A DNA stretch of 34,223 nucleotides, taken from assembly GCA_041685935.1 (NCBI GenBank), contig JAWLES010000005.1:1-34223 (forward strand), read 5' to 3'. The notes under the pieces are model-generated. The model was not told where the DNA came from. It made no database searches and was given only the letters and a program-made list of their open reading frames with translations. A program made the position numbers and the translations under genes. How positions within the stretch are numbered: position 1 is the first letter of the stretch; each line of letters begins with the position of its first letter. The DNA is from JAIPEK01 sp041685935. GTDB taxonomy: Bacteria > Desulfobacterota > Desulfobacteria > Desulfobacterales > Desulfobacteraceae. Of the stretch, positions 23,840-31,777 are shown one piece after another.

Positions 23840-24745
23840 TCACCACAGAAGATGGATTATTGAAATCAGCAGCATGATGATGAAGGCGTGTTTCTGGCGT
23901 TTTTCCAGCCATTTGAAGTTCAAAAAGCAGGGGCCGATCCTTCCGCCTATTGCCACCCCGGCGCACGTGGCCAGAAGAAGGGGGGTATGGTCGGGCATCT
24001 GCCTGATCCCTGCGGCCACGGAGAGCATGATCAGCACAAAATAGGATATTGTGGCTGTGAACATCACAAACAGTCCGGTTGCAACGGCCCTGTGGGTGGG
24101 CATCCTGAGATTCCTTTCCATGTGCGGGATCAGCCAGTCACTGTTGCCGATACTTAAAAGGCCTGTGAAAAATGAGGAGAATGTCACGATAAACCCGCTT
24201 TTTTTCAAGGCCTCCCGGTTGAACTGTTTTCCGGAACCCTCTGTGTCATCAAAAAGGGATTTTATCATTACAGCAAGCAGGTACAGTGCAACCGCCACGA
24301 ATACATACAAAAGCATTTTTTCGTATTTTAGCGACAGCCCGAATCCGGCCAGATACCCGATTGCCACCCCTGCCAGGGTATACGGCAGAAAGGTGCGTGC
24401 CACTTTCATGTCCACTGTCCCGGACCTCAGGTAGATGAACGATCCCATACCCTTGCCTGCAATCTGGGTAAATATGGATATGGTTACCGCCTCGGACGGG
24501 GGGAGCTCAAAAAATGTAAGGATGGGGATCCAGAGTACTCCAGCTCCCAGCCCCGTGTACATGACCAGGGTTCCGATACAGATGGCGAACAGATGAGCCC
24601 CTATGAATTTGAACCCGTAAGGAAAGGCCTGGCCGAAAAATAAATACACGCAGGCCAGGTATACGGCATCCAGAACAAACCAGCGAAGTATGGTTTTAAG
24701 TGAACCCGCGGGTTTGACCTCTATTGAACAGCTTTCTGCATTCAT
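23840..24745 (-). CDS. TauE/SafE (DUF81)-family membrane transporter
   Basis: 301 residues with about eight or nine hydrophobic segments. The typical two-repeat DUF81 pattern is visible: TGLGAGVLWIPILTFFELPPSEAVTISIFTQIAGKGMGSFIYLRSGTVDMKVA in the first half and FFTGLLSIGNSDWLIPHMERNLRMPTHRAVATGLFVM in the second. The family exports sulfite, sulfoacetate or other sulfur or organic anions; substrates are rarely known. Its ATG shares one base with the stop of the upstream DUF3786 gene (TGATG), so it is translationally coupled. It ends 8 bp from the convergent sucrose phosphorylase stop. The substrate is unknown. Confidence 0.82.
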   Translation of the reverse strand: MNAESCSIEVKPAGSLKTILRWFVLDAVYLACVYLFFGQAFPYGFKFIGAHLFAICIGTLVMYTGLGAGVLWIPILTFFELPPSEAVTISIFTQIAGKGMGSFIYLRSGTVDMKVARTFLPYTLAGVAIGYLAGFGLSLKYEKMLLYVFVAVALYLLAVMIKSLFDDTEGSGKQFNREALKKSGFIVTFSSFFTGLLSIGNSDWLIPHMERNLRMPTHRAVATGLFVMFTATISYFVLIMLSVAAGIRQMPDHTPLLLATCAGVAIGGRIGPCFLNFKWLEKRQKHAFIIMLLISIIHLLW

Positions 24746-25563
24746 CAGAGTACGCTGGTATGGCCGTGCCTGATGGCGAATTTTTTCAGCATCCGGGCAA
24801 TACCTGATGAAAGGGAGAAAATGGAGCCGGTATCAAGATTCTTGTTGGCTGTCTTGTCAAAGTATATGCCGAGGCTTGATTCAAGGTCCTTTTCCGGTTT
24901 CCAGTAACATACCATCATGGGAAGCCTGGGCAAGGGGTACAGCACAACCGAGATATCCGACTGGTACTGCTCATCCACCGCTTTTCCGCCGAGTACGTGA
25001 ACCATGTCGTCGAACAGATCCGGATATATGTCCGCAACTCGTTTCAGGGGCTCTTCACACTGTTTTTGAAAAAAATTGTACCGCTGCATGCCCTCTTCAA
25101 GTTCCCTGAAGGTGATCCATTCTCCGGCAGGGTGGACGCCGCTGCCCCTGAGAATATACTGGAAAAAAGGGATCGCCACCCATAAGTTTACATGGATCTC
25201 GGTGAATATATTCCCCTGATCATCCACACTGAAATCCTTGCCCATAACCTTGAGGGTGAGTTTTCCCCCTTTGTAGGAGGCTCCGGTTATACGCGCCCTT
25301 TCTTCAAGGTCTGTTTCCCGTATCTTTCTTTTTAGTTTGTTGAAGATTTCGTCCCTGTTCTGGTCGATAACATTCTGATTATCATTTTTAAGGGTCACCT
25401 GTGAAATTGTTTCGCCATTGAGCCTGGGGCATTCGGAAAGCTCTCTGCGGTTCTGAAAAACAGCTGCTGCAAAGGCAAGGCAGGTTTTTTCCCCGCATTC
25501 CCGACAGTTGGATTTATCCAGAAGCTTGAAAATATCCATTGTGGTTCGAAGTTCAGTCAACAA
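24745..25563 (-). CDS. DUF3786 protein with N-terminal [4Fe-4S] Fes domain
   Basis: About 265-272 residues. The N-terminus holds a Fes-type cluster motif, C-x2-C-x4-C-x16-C (CRECGEKTC ... ELSECP, about residues 20-46), as in the small Fe-S domain of the corrinoid/Fe-S protein of the acetyl-CoA pathway. The rest matches a DUF3786-like pattern ending in YPLPRLPMMVCYW. DUF3786 has no assigned function. The start is uncertain: GGGAGG fits a TTG at 25560, while an ATG at 25539 begins at MDIFKLLDKSNC. It lies 16 nt behind the CooT-like gene and is coupled to the TauE-like permease. A role in corrinoid or nickel/CO metabolism is only a hint from the domain and neighbour. Confidence 0.75.
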   Translation of the reverse strand: MLTELRTTMDIFKLLDKSNCRECGEKTCLAFAAAVFQNRRELSECPRLNGETISQVTLKNDNQNVIDQNRDEIFNKLKRKIRETDLEERARITGASYKGGKLTLKVMGKDFSVDDQGNIFTEIHVNLWVAIPFFQYILRGSGVHPAGEWITFRELEEGMQRYNFFQKQCEEPLKRVADIYPDLFDDMVHVLGGKAVDEQYQSDISVVLYPLPRLPMMVCYWKPEKDLESSLGIYFDKTANKNLDTGSIFSLSSGIARMLKKFAIRHGHTSVL

Positions 25564-25579
25564 AAACCTCCCGCGGGTA

Positions 25580-25771
25580 TTACTGTGAAATGAAAAGAAT
25601 CTTGTGGGACATCAGGTTGATATCTGCAATGTTTCCTGTTACCTCTTTCTGGTCTCCCAGAAGTCCCTTTAAAAGATACCGGTCTTTTTCCACCGGGGTT
25701 ATGGATGCCACGTTTTCCATAACAAGTTCTTCAGTATCCCCGTTTTTTATATAAACATTGGATTCGCACAT
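25580..25771 (-). CDS. CooT-like nickel-binding protein
   Basis: 63 residues beginning MCESNVYIKNGDTEELVMENVASI. Small proteins with an N-terminal MCE and this beta-rich pattern form the CooT family. CooT of Rhodospirillum rubrum is a dimeric Ni(II)-binding protein using Cys2, linked to nickel delivery to CO dehydrogenase. Cys2 is present here, and the GNIADINLMSHKILF ending fits the family. AAGGAGA precedes the ATG at a good distance. It lies 67 nt behind the sensor kinase and just ahead of the DUF3786/Fes gene. No CODH or hydrogenase gene is in the window, so its client is unknown. Confidence 0.85.
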   Translation of the reverse strand: MCESNVYIKNGDTEELVMENVASITPVEKDRYLLKGLLGDQKEVTGNIADINLMSHKILFISQ

Positions 25772-25838
25772 GGGTCTCTCCTTATTTGTATATGTACCAG
25801 AATCATCATTGCAATTTTACAGGCAAGGCCGGAAATTT

Positions 25839-28535
25839 TCAAGCCGGTTTCTTGTCGGCAGGCAGGGTGATGATGAATTTCGTGCCTGACCCTTCCGCTG
25901 ATTCCACGCTCATTCTGCCCCCGTGATTCCGGGTGATGATAAAGTAGGCAACCGAAAGGCCCAGGCCGGTTCCTTTTTCAGGCCCCTTTGTGGTAAAAAA
26001 CGGCTCAAATATCCGTTTTCTGACATTTTCCGGGATTCCTGGGCCGTTGTCGCGGATTTCAATCCTGACCTCTCGGCTTGTGGAAACGCATTTGACATGA
26101 AAGCATGGAGGTTCGGAGTCATCGGCACCGCTTTCCATGCTCCGGGTCATCATTGCTTCGGCCCCGTTTTTGAAGATATTGAGAAATACCTGCTGAAGCT
26201 TGCTCGGCTCGCATGGAATTTCAGGAAGGTCGTTTTGATACTCTCTTTTTATTTGAATACGCCTGAAGTCATGGTTCTTTTTAATATTGTAGTCGTTTTC
26301 CGCAAGTTCGATGGATGTGTCCAGAACATCCCTTATATCCGCCTGTTCCTTTATGGAATCCCCTTTTTTGGAAAAGCTGAGCATGTTGTTGACTATTTTC
26401 GCAGCCCGCATGCCGGAAGCGGTTATGTTGGAAAGGAATCCGGGGATAGAGCGTTTTTCCATGAACCGCCGCAGCGTTTCCATGTCCGTACCTGCCTCTG
26501 CCGCTGCAGCTTCGTTTGCAGGGAGGTTCAGGGTAAGCCTGTTGATAACGACCTGAGCGTTCTGAATCATCCCGGCAAGCGGGTTGTTGATTTCGTGGGC
26601 CATGCCCGCGGCCAGGCCGCCCACGGAGAGCATTTTTTCCGACTGAATCATTAAATCGGTCATGCGTACCCGCTCGGTGACGTCATCCACACGGATTACA
26701 GCTCCCTTTTCTTCCGATCCGGTGAGGGGATAAATCACAACATCCTCGTGGCAATGTTTCTTGTCTCTGGTAAGGCGATCCTTTCTTATGCTGATGACTT
26801 TCTGCTCACGTATTGCGGTCCTGATTGTTTCCATCTCGTCCGCTATTTCGGGATAAACGCTTTGGAGATGGCTCTGCCGGGCGGCATCCCTGCTGATTCC
26901 GGTCTTTTCCTCTGCAAGTCTGTTCCAGTGGGTGATGTACCCGCTGCTGTCCACTCCCATGAGTATGGAAGGCATTGAGTCGATGATGTTGTTGATATAG
27001 TTCCCGGCTATTTTAAGCTCTTCCTCCGCAGCCTTGCGCTGGGAAATGTCCCTTGAAATCCCGAGTATTCCAAGCGGAGTGCCCTTTTTGTTCCTCAGGA
27101 AGCCCACGGTGGTTTCAAGATCCGCAACGGTGCCGTCTTTCCTGTACATCTGAATTTCAACGGTGCGGCTCCGGCCGGGCGGCAGATGGCCCAGGTTTTC
27201 ATTTTCGATCTCTTCGAGAAACAGCTTTACCATTCGGTCATGGGATTCCTCGGGCATTTTTTCCTCGTTGGGAAGGTTCATGGCCTCTTCAGGGGTGTAT
27301 CCCAGGATTTTTTCGATGGAAGGGGTCAGGTATGTCACATTAAGGTCAAGGTCCCTTGTCCATATTATATCGTTGGAATTGTCCGCAAGGAGACGGTATT
27401 TGTATTCACTTTTCCGCTTTGAGGCAAAGGCTGCGAAAAGAAACAGTATCGAAACAAGCATCACCGACATTGATACCAGCAGGAAAATCACCAGAGCCAT
27501 ATGTTTCTGAATAAAGGAGGGAGCGGGCTTATTGATCAGTATGCTGTCCTCGGGAAGCTGGCTTCCGTCTATTTTGAAGTGTTCGATCATGTTAAAATCA
27601 AAGGCGTACTGCCCCTTGCCCTGGGTGATGATTTCAATGTCGTCCGGGTCTTTGCCTTTCAGTACGTCAGCTGCAAGGTCTGCGGCTTTCTCGCCGTGTA
27701 TCCTGCCGAAGGTGAGGCTGCCGCCCACAATTCCCCGTCCCAGATAAAATCCCCAGAAGCCGTAAACCGGTGCCCGGCAGGCGCTGGAAACCGAATCGAT
27801 GCTTTGCCTGTAGGTGTAGGCTGTTCCGGTTCCGTCCCTGTTGAATGAACAAAGGAGTACAACAGTTCTGTCCGGCAGGGAGGCAAGCCTGGTCTGAAGC
27901 TCTTCCATGGAAGGAGTTCCGGAGAATTTAAAAGAGACGTCATTTTCCATGTTTTCAACGACCCTGTCTATCACCTTGCGGTTGGCGATCCCGGTCGGTG
28001 TGCGGTCATTGACAACAAACACGTTCCGGGTTTCCGGATGTAGGCGGAGCGCGAGCTTAATGGTCCCTTCAAGGTCATAGGATTCAATAATCCCGGAGAC
28101 ACCTGTCAAGCTTTCAAACCGTTTTTTCTCATAGTGATTCACGCCGCAGAAGATGATCGGGGTTCCGGGAAACAGAATCGGCCGGCTCTTCAGCGCAAAA
28201 TTCAATGCATTGTCATCAGTTGTAACTATGAGGTCAAAATCGGTTCTTTTGTATTTTTCAAGGTAAAAGGTTTTAAGGGCGGCAGAATAACTTTTACCGA
28301 AATGGCGCTTGGAATCCATGTATTCAACATGAACCGATGCGGATGGGATTTTTTCAGACAATCCTTTCTGAACAGCTTTTGTGACTTCGTCAGTCCAGAT
28401 CATGCCGTCATGATAGGAGTTTAAAAGGAGGACATCCTCTGAGAATGCACAGGATACGAGCAGCAGCAATCCGGTCAGTCCGGCCAGGGTTGTTATAAAG
28501 ATTTTCAGCCCTTTTGCTGCCTGTCTGCTCTGCAT
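25839..28535 (-). CDS. Orphan sensor histidine kinase with ABC-type periplasmic binding domain and two PAS domains
   Basis: About 898 residues. Signal-anchor helix at the N-terminus, then a periplasmic region (about 35-345) of the ABC_sub_bind type (DVLLLNSYHDGMIWTDEVTKAVQKGL, FDLIVTTDDNALNFAL, GTPIIFCGVNHY), and a TM helix (MALVIFLLVSMSVMLVSILFLF). PAS1 has ADNSNDIIWTRDLDLNVTYLTPSIEKILGY; PAS2 has DSMPSILMGVDSSGYITHWNRLAEEKTGI. HisKA follows with the phospho-accepting His in MAHEINNPLAGM, then HATPase with N-box NIFKNGAEAM, DNGPGIP and GTGLGLSV. No receiver domain or response regulator is nearby. A GTG at 28565, 8 nt past the gcdA stop, would couple it to gcdA; the ATG at 28535 is the alternative. 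The signal is probably a small molecule in the periplasm. Confidence 0.88.
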   Translation of the reverse strand: MQSRQAAKGLKIFITTLAGLTGLLLLVSCAFSEDVLLLNSYHDGMIWTDEVTKAVQKGLSEKIPSASVHVEYMDSKRHFGKSYSAALKTFYLEKYKRTDFDLIVTTDDNALNFALKSRPILFPGTPIIFCGVNHYEKKRFESLTGVSGIIESYDLEGTIKLALRLHPETRNVFVVNDRTPTGIANRKVIDRVVENMENDVSFKFSGTPSMEELQTRLASLPDRTVVLLCSFNRDGTGTAYTYRQSIDSVSSACRAPVYGFWGFYLGRGIVGGSLTFGRIHGEKAADLAADVLKGKDPDDIEIITQGKGQYAFDFNMIEHFKIDGSQLPEDSILINKPAPSFIQKHMALVIFLLVSMSVMLVSILFLFAAFASKRKSEYKYRLLADNSNDIIWTRDLDLNVTYLTPSIEKILGYTPEEAMNLPNEEKMPEESHDRMVKLFLEEIENENLGHLPPGRSRTVEIQMYRKDGTVADLETTVGFLRNKKGTPLGILGISRDISQRKAAEEELKIAGNYINNIIDSMPSILMGVDSSGYITHWNRLAEEKTGISRDAARQSHLQSVYPEIADEMETIRTAIREQKVISIRKDRLTRDKKHCHEDVVIYPLTGSEEKGAVIRVDDVTERVRMTDLMIQSEKMLSVGGLAAGMAHEINNPLAGMIQNAQVVINRLTLNLPANEAAAAEAGTDMETLRRFMEKRSIPGFLSNITASGMRAAKIVNNMLSFSKKGDSIKEQADIRDVLDTSIELAENDYNIKKNHDFRRIQIKREYQNDLPEIPCEPSKLQQVFLNIFKNGAEAMMTRSMESGADDSEPPCFHVKCVSTSREVRIEIRDNGPGIPENVRKRIFEPFFTTKGPEKGTGLGLSVAYFIITRNHGGRMSVESAEGSGTKFIITLPADKKPA

Positions 28536-28572
28536 ATTTTCTTCAACCTGTCCGGATGTCCACACCCGGTCT

Positions 28573-30306
28573 TCAGCCCTTGATTATCCTCGGCAGAATC
28601 ATCTGGTGGTGGGGGCATATGGATTTCGGGTTCTGGTACGCCGCCCCGGCAAATGCGACCATGTATTTTCTGAGATCCTTGAGCCTGACGATTTCGTCCA
28701 CAAGGCCTTTTTCCGCGCAGAAAAGCGGTCTTGACTTTTCATGGTAGCTGTCCGCCAGCTGGTTCATTTTGTCCACAACAGGATCAAGGGGGTTTCCTGC
28801 GTCTTTTTCCTTGACAAGCCGCCTTGCATATGTGGCGACGGCAGCTGTCTCGCCGTGCATTACATAGATTTCCGTGGCAGCGGTGCCGAGGGTGAACGCA
28901 TTGTGCCTGTTGGCAGTGGGCCCTCCCATGACGTAGTGGGCTGCTGCAGAACCCTTTCTCAATACCGTGAGCATCATGGGGACATCGGTCTGCTGGATCG
29001 AGTAGATAAGAGACTGGCCGAGACCCAGAAGTTCGGCTTTCTCCGCGTCATCCCCCACGTCTATGCCCGAGGTGTCCTGGAACCACATGACAGGAATCCG
29101 GTCCCGTCCGCAAAGGGTGACGAACTCATTCATCTTGATCAGCCCCTGCCGGTACAGCTTGCCCCCGATGCCAGGGTAGTCGGCGTATTCGGGATAGTCT
29201 TTTCCCAGGTATCCCTGCCGGTTGGCGATACACGCCACAAGGAATCCGTCCACCTTGCAAAGGCCGGTATAGATCTCGGGGCCGTAACCGGGCCGGAACT
29301 CGGTGTGCTCTCCGGCGTCCACCAGCCGGGATAACACCTGGTCCATGTCATAGGTGCGCTTGGGCTCCAGCGGCAGAAGCCGCATGATGTCGTCCTCCGG
29401 GTAGGCGGGGGCCTTGGGTTCCGCCACCCGGAACACCTCCGGGTCATACGCCGGCAGTTTGTCCATGTAGACCTTGAGTCCGTCAAGCACATCCTTCTCT
29501 TCTTCAAATACGTACCTGAAAAATCCGGTCTCGTCATGATGGATTTTGACGCTTCCCGGCGGTTTGGCCTTGTGTTCCTTTGCTCTCTTGACGAGCTCTT
29601 CAGCCATGTCGGTATTGAATCCGCCCTGGGGCGCCATGCCGCTGACGATACCGGCTCCGCCCACTGCAATGTTGCAGTTTCTGTGGGCAAAGAGAACCGC
29701 GGGGCTGATGCCCTGGTAGCCCCCGCCCGCAGGGTTGGTGCCGTATATGCCTGCCAGAACCGGAATTCCCAGCTGTTCGAGTTCTGCATGCCTGAAAAAC
29801 GGTGTGCCTGCGCCACGCCTTCCTGCGTAGAATTTTTCCTGCTCAGGCAGTTTTGCACCGCTGCAGTTGACAATCCAGATCAAGGGAATGTTCAGCCTGG
29901 CTGCCAGGTCGGTAACCCGTAAAATATTTTCCGACTGCCCGGGAAGCCAGGCCCCGGCCATGACCTTGTTGTCAAAACCGATGATTACGGCCCATTTTCC
30001 GTTGATCTTTCCGAGTCCGTCAATTACGTTGGTGGTGCCCTCTTCGTTTTCCATGGGATTGTACAGGGTATGAAGCGGGCACCATGTCCCGTCGTCCACC
30101 AGGTAATCCAGGCGCTGCCAGACCGTCATCTGGCCTCTTGCGTTGATTTTTTCCTCAGGCAGCCCGGCGTTTTTGAGCTTTTCAACAGCTTTGTCTATGG
30201 ATGATTCGGCATCAAGAATTTCTTCTATACTGTCCTGTGTCCGTTTGACTTCTCCTTTTTTCAGCGCTCTTCCAAAGGAGTCCATTTTTTGAAAATACGG
30301 CCTCAT
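28573..30306 (-). CDS. gcdA: Glutaconyl-CoA decarboxylase alpha subunit (carboxyltransferase)
   Basis: 577 residues; it follows the roughly 587-residue GcdA of Acidaminococcus fermentans along its length in recalled blocks, for example KINGKWAVIIGFDNKVMAGAWLPGQSE, GTPFFRHAELEQLGIPVLAGIYGTNPAGGGY, GIGGKLYRQGLIKMNEFVTLC, TSGIDVGDDAEKAELLGLGQSLIYSIQ and a C-terminal AAYQNPKSICPHHQMILPRII. The enzyme moves CO2 from glutaconyl-CoA to the biotin of its carrier, giving crotonyl-CoA, and a membrane beta subunit then decarboxylates carboxybiotin with Na+ export. That beta subunit is not in this window. The gene lies 31 nt after the biotin carrier. Other acyl-CoA carboxyltransferases are less likely given the match and the CoA-transferase and dehydrogenase nearby. 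Confidence 0.95.
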   Translation of the reverse strand: MRPYFQKMDSFGRALKKGEVKRTQDSIEEILDAESSIDKAVEKLKNAGLPEEKINARGQMTVWQRLDYLVDDGTWCPLHTLYNPMENEEGTTNVIDGLGKINGKWAVIIGFDNKVMAGAWLPGQSENILRVTDLAARLNIPLIWIVNCSGAKLPEQEKFYAGRRGAGTPFFRHAELEQLGIPVLAGIYGTNPAGGGYQGISPAVLFAHRNCNIAVGGAGIVSGMAPQGGFNTDMAEELVKRAKEHKAKPPGSVKIHHDETGFFRYVFEEEKDVLDGLKVYMDKLPAYDPEVFRVAEPKAPAYPEDDIMRLLPLEPKRTYDMDQVLSRLVDAGEHTEFRPGYGPEIYTGLCKVDGFLVACIANRQGYLGKDYPEYADYPGIGGKLYRQGLIKMNEFVTLCGRDRIPVMWFQDTSGIDVGDDAEKAELLGLGQSLIYSIQQTDVPMMLTVLRKGSAAAHYVMGGPTANRHNAFTLGTAATEIYVMHGETAAVATYARRLVKEKDAGNPLDPVVDKMNQLADSYHEKSRPLFCAEKGLVDEIVRLKDLRKYMVAFAGAAYQNPKSICPHHQMILPRIIKG

Positions 30307-30337
30307 GAGTATGTTTCTCCAGGATTCGGTTTTTGAT

Positions 30338-30553
30338 CTATTCGATGACAGCGATCAGGTCATCCTCTTCCACTTCATCCCCCGGTTTCACCTTCACTTC
30401 GGTGACCTTGCCGTCACAGGGGGCAAAAATCTGGGTTTCCATTTTCATGGCTTCAATAATCAGTATCTCTTCGTCCTCTTCCACTTCAGTTCCGGGTTCG
30501 ATGTGAAGCTTTACGATTTTTCCGGCAAGGGGGGCAAGTACTTCTTCACCCAT
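30338..30553 (-). CDS. Biotin carboxyl carrier protein of the glutaconyl-CoA decarboxylase
   Basis: 71 residues forming a bare biotinyl domain: EVLAPLAGKIVKLHIEPGTEV, the biotinylation motif EAMKME with K37 as the modified lysine, and GKVTEVKVKPGDEVEEDDLIAVIE. I chose the ATG at 30553 because GGAGGT lies directly upstream and the domain begins there; an upstream extension to 30664 would run through the operator. It is the first gene of the minus-strand arm, with gcdA next. The Acidaminococcus GcdC has a long Ala/Pro linker before this domain; here it is absent, so the carrier must work as a free domain or dock differently. Confidence 0.93.
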   Translation of the reverse strand: MGEEVLAPLAGKIVKLHIEPGTEVEEDEEILIIEAMKMETQIFAPCDGKVTEVKVKPGDEVEEDDLIAVIE

Positions 30554-30601
30554 TGTATCACCTCCTTTTTTGGTTGTCTGGTTCAGGGTTTCGGGTGTTT
30601 C

Positions 30602-30628
30602 ATCATATAAAACAATGTTTTGTATGAT
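30602..30628. promoter_or_regulatory. Operator A (gcd side), 27-bp near-perfect palindrome
   Basis: Twelve of thirteen base pairs are symmetrical about A30615; the core is AAAACAATGTTTTGT (30609-30623). It lies about 50 bp before the biotin-carrier start and just past the predicted minus-strand -10. The IclR-family product of 32549-33322 is the nearest candidate binder. Confidence 0.65.
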
Positions 30629-30751
30629 CATATAATATATGGAATACCAGGAAACATCTGTCAAGCTATTTTTGAATGCTGCCGAGCCAAAGACCGCGTC
30701 AGGTTTTTCTTGACATCCGGTTGAATATATAGTTTATGATGAGTCATAAAG

Positions 30752-30767
30752 CAAAACAGTGTTTTGT
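30752..30767. promoter_or_regulatory. Operator B (gct side), copy of operator A core
   Basis: AAAACAGTGTTTTGT (30753-30767) matches 14 of 15 bases of the operator A core in the same orientation. CAAAAC-AGT-GTTTTG is a perfect palindrome (30752-30766). It lies 24-39 bp before the gctA ATG, past the predicted plus-strand -10. Another AAAAC follows at 30773, making a second, wider-spaced dyad with GTTTT. Confidence 0.65.
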
Positions 30768-30790
30768 CATGTAAAACAAAATGGAAGGGC

Positions 30791-31777
30791 ATGGATTCAT
30801 CAGATTCCAAAATATATTCCCTGGCAGGAGCGATAAGCCGCTTTGTTAAAAGCGGAGACCACATTTCCCTGGGCGGGTTCACCATCAACCGGAACCCCAT
30901 GGCTGCGGTGCATGAGATTATCCGGCAAAAGGTCAAGGACCTTCATCTGTATGTTCATTCCAACGGCCAGGGGCTGGATGAACTTGTCGGGGCCGGAGCC
31001 GTGCGCCGAGTGGAGGCGGCCTACTGCGGCAACGGAAGATTCGCCCCCACGTGTATCTGCTTCAGGCGCGCGTGCAGGGATGGAGAAATCCTGGTGGAGG
31101 ACTATACCAACCATCAGATGGCGCTCAGGTTTCTTGCCGGGTCCATGGGAGTCCCTTTCTTGCCTGCAATGTCTTCGGCAGGTACGGATATCCTGCATCA
31201 GCAAGGCTTTGATAAGGAGGTCAGGAACTCCGATCCCGCGATCCCGCCGGCCAAGCTCGAGGTGATGGATGACCCGTTTGCAAGGCCCGGTGCTGTTGCG
31301 GACCGTGTGGTTCTTGTTCCCGCGGTCAACCCGGATGTGACCTTGATCCATGCACAAAAGGCGGATATGTACGGGTATACCGTTATTGAAGGGTTGACAT
31401 TTTCTGATGCGGAACAGGTGAAAGCCGCCAAAAAGGTAATTGTCACCTGTGAAGAGATCGTGGGAGTCGAAAGTCTGAAAAAACGGCCTCAGAGTGTTGC
31501 CATTCCCGGATTCTGTGTTGATGCCGTGGTGGAGGTGCCTTTTGGCGCATACCCGACTGCATGTTACAGATACTATGACTATGATCCCGTGTTCCTGGAA
31601 TGGTACCGCAAAACAGCAGCTGAAGCAGAGACTTTTTCAGATTACGTGAATGGATTCATCCACGGTACCGGGGATCATGATGAATATATGGAAAAGACCC
31701 TTGCCGGAAAGGGGGCGTCCGTGCTTTTGGCTGACCCGGACAAGGGGTATTCCGTCCGTATAAAGAGGAAGTCATGA
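30791..31777 (+). CDS. gctA: Glutaconate CoA-transferase-type subunit A
   Basis: About 328 residues (Acidaminococcus GctA is about 320). Family I CoA-transferase alpha subunit: SRFVKSGDHISLGGFTINRNPMAAVHEIIRQ, VRRVEAAYCGNGRFAP, EDYTNHQMALRFLAGSMGVPFLPAMSSAGTDI and NPDVTLIHAQKADMYGYTVIEGL. With subunit B it transfers CoA from acetyl-CoA or glutaryl-CoA to a dicarboxylate, here probably glutarate or glutaconate. The frame is open upstream to a TTG at 30764, but that lies inside operator B; the ATG at 30791 has GGAAGGG close upstream. It overlaps gctB by 4 nt (ATGA). A 3-oxoadipate or related CoA-transferase role is possible on fold alone, but the neighbours favour C5 substrates. Confidence 0.88.
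   Translation: MDSSDSKIYSLAGAISRFVKSGDHISLGGFTINRNPMAAVHEIIRQKVKDLHLYVHSNGQGLDELVGAGAVRRVEAAYCGNGRFAPTCICFRRACRDGEILVEDYTNHQMALRFLAGSMGVPFLPAMSSAGTDILHQQGFDKEVRNSDPAIPPAKLEVMDDPFARPGAVADRVVLVPAVNPDVTLIHAQKADMYGYTVIEGLTFSDAEQVKAAKKVIVTCEEIVGVESLKKRPQSVAIPGFCVDAVVEVPFGAYPTACYRYYDYDPVFLEWYRKTAAEAETFSDYVNGFIHGTGDHDEYMEKTLAGKGASVLLADPDKGYSVRIKRKS

Larger units (their letters stand above)
30554..30790. promoter_or_regulatory. Divergent control region between the gcd and gct arms
   Basis: 237 bp without a gene. Two TTGACA boxes face away from each other (30664-30659 on -, 30710-30715 on +). Each has a -10-like box at 19-bp spacing (TATATT at 30639-30634 on -, TATGAT at 30735-30740 on +); 19 bp is longer than ideal. 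Downstream of each -10 lies a copy of the same palindromic operator. A further dyad, TTTATGATGAGTCATAAA (30733-30750), covers the plus-strand -10. The layout implies joint control of both arms. Confidence 0.65.

Noticed and set aside
30554..30664. N-terminal extension of the biotin carrier
   Set aside because: It would translate operator A and promoter sequence; GGAGGT directly before 30553 fixes the start.
30764..30790. Upstream TTG start for gctA
   Set aside because: It lies inside the operator B palindrome, and the added residues are not family-like; the ATG at 30791 is better.
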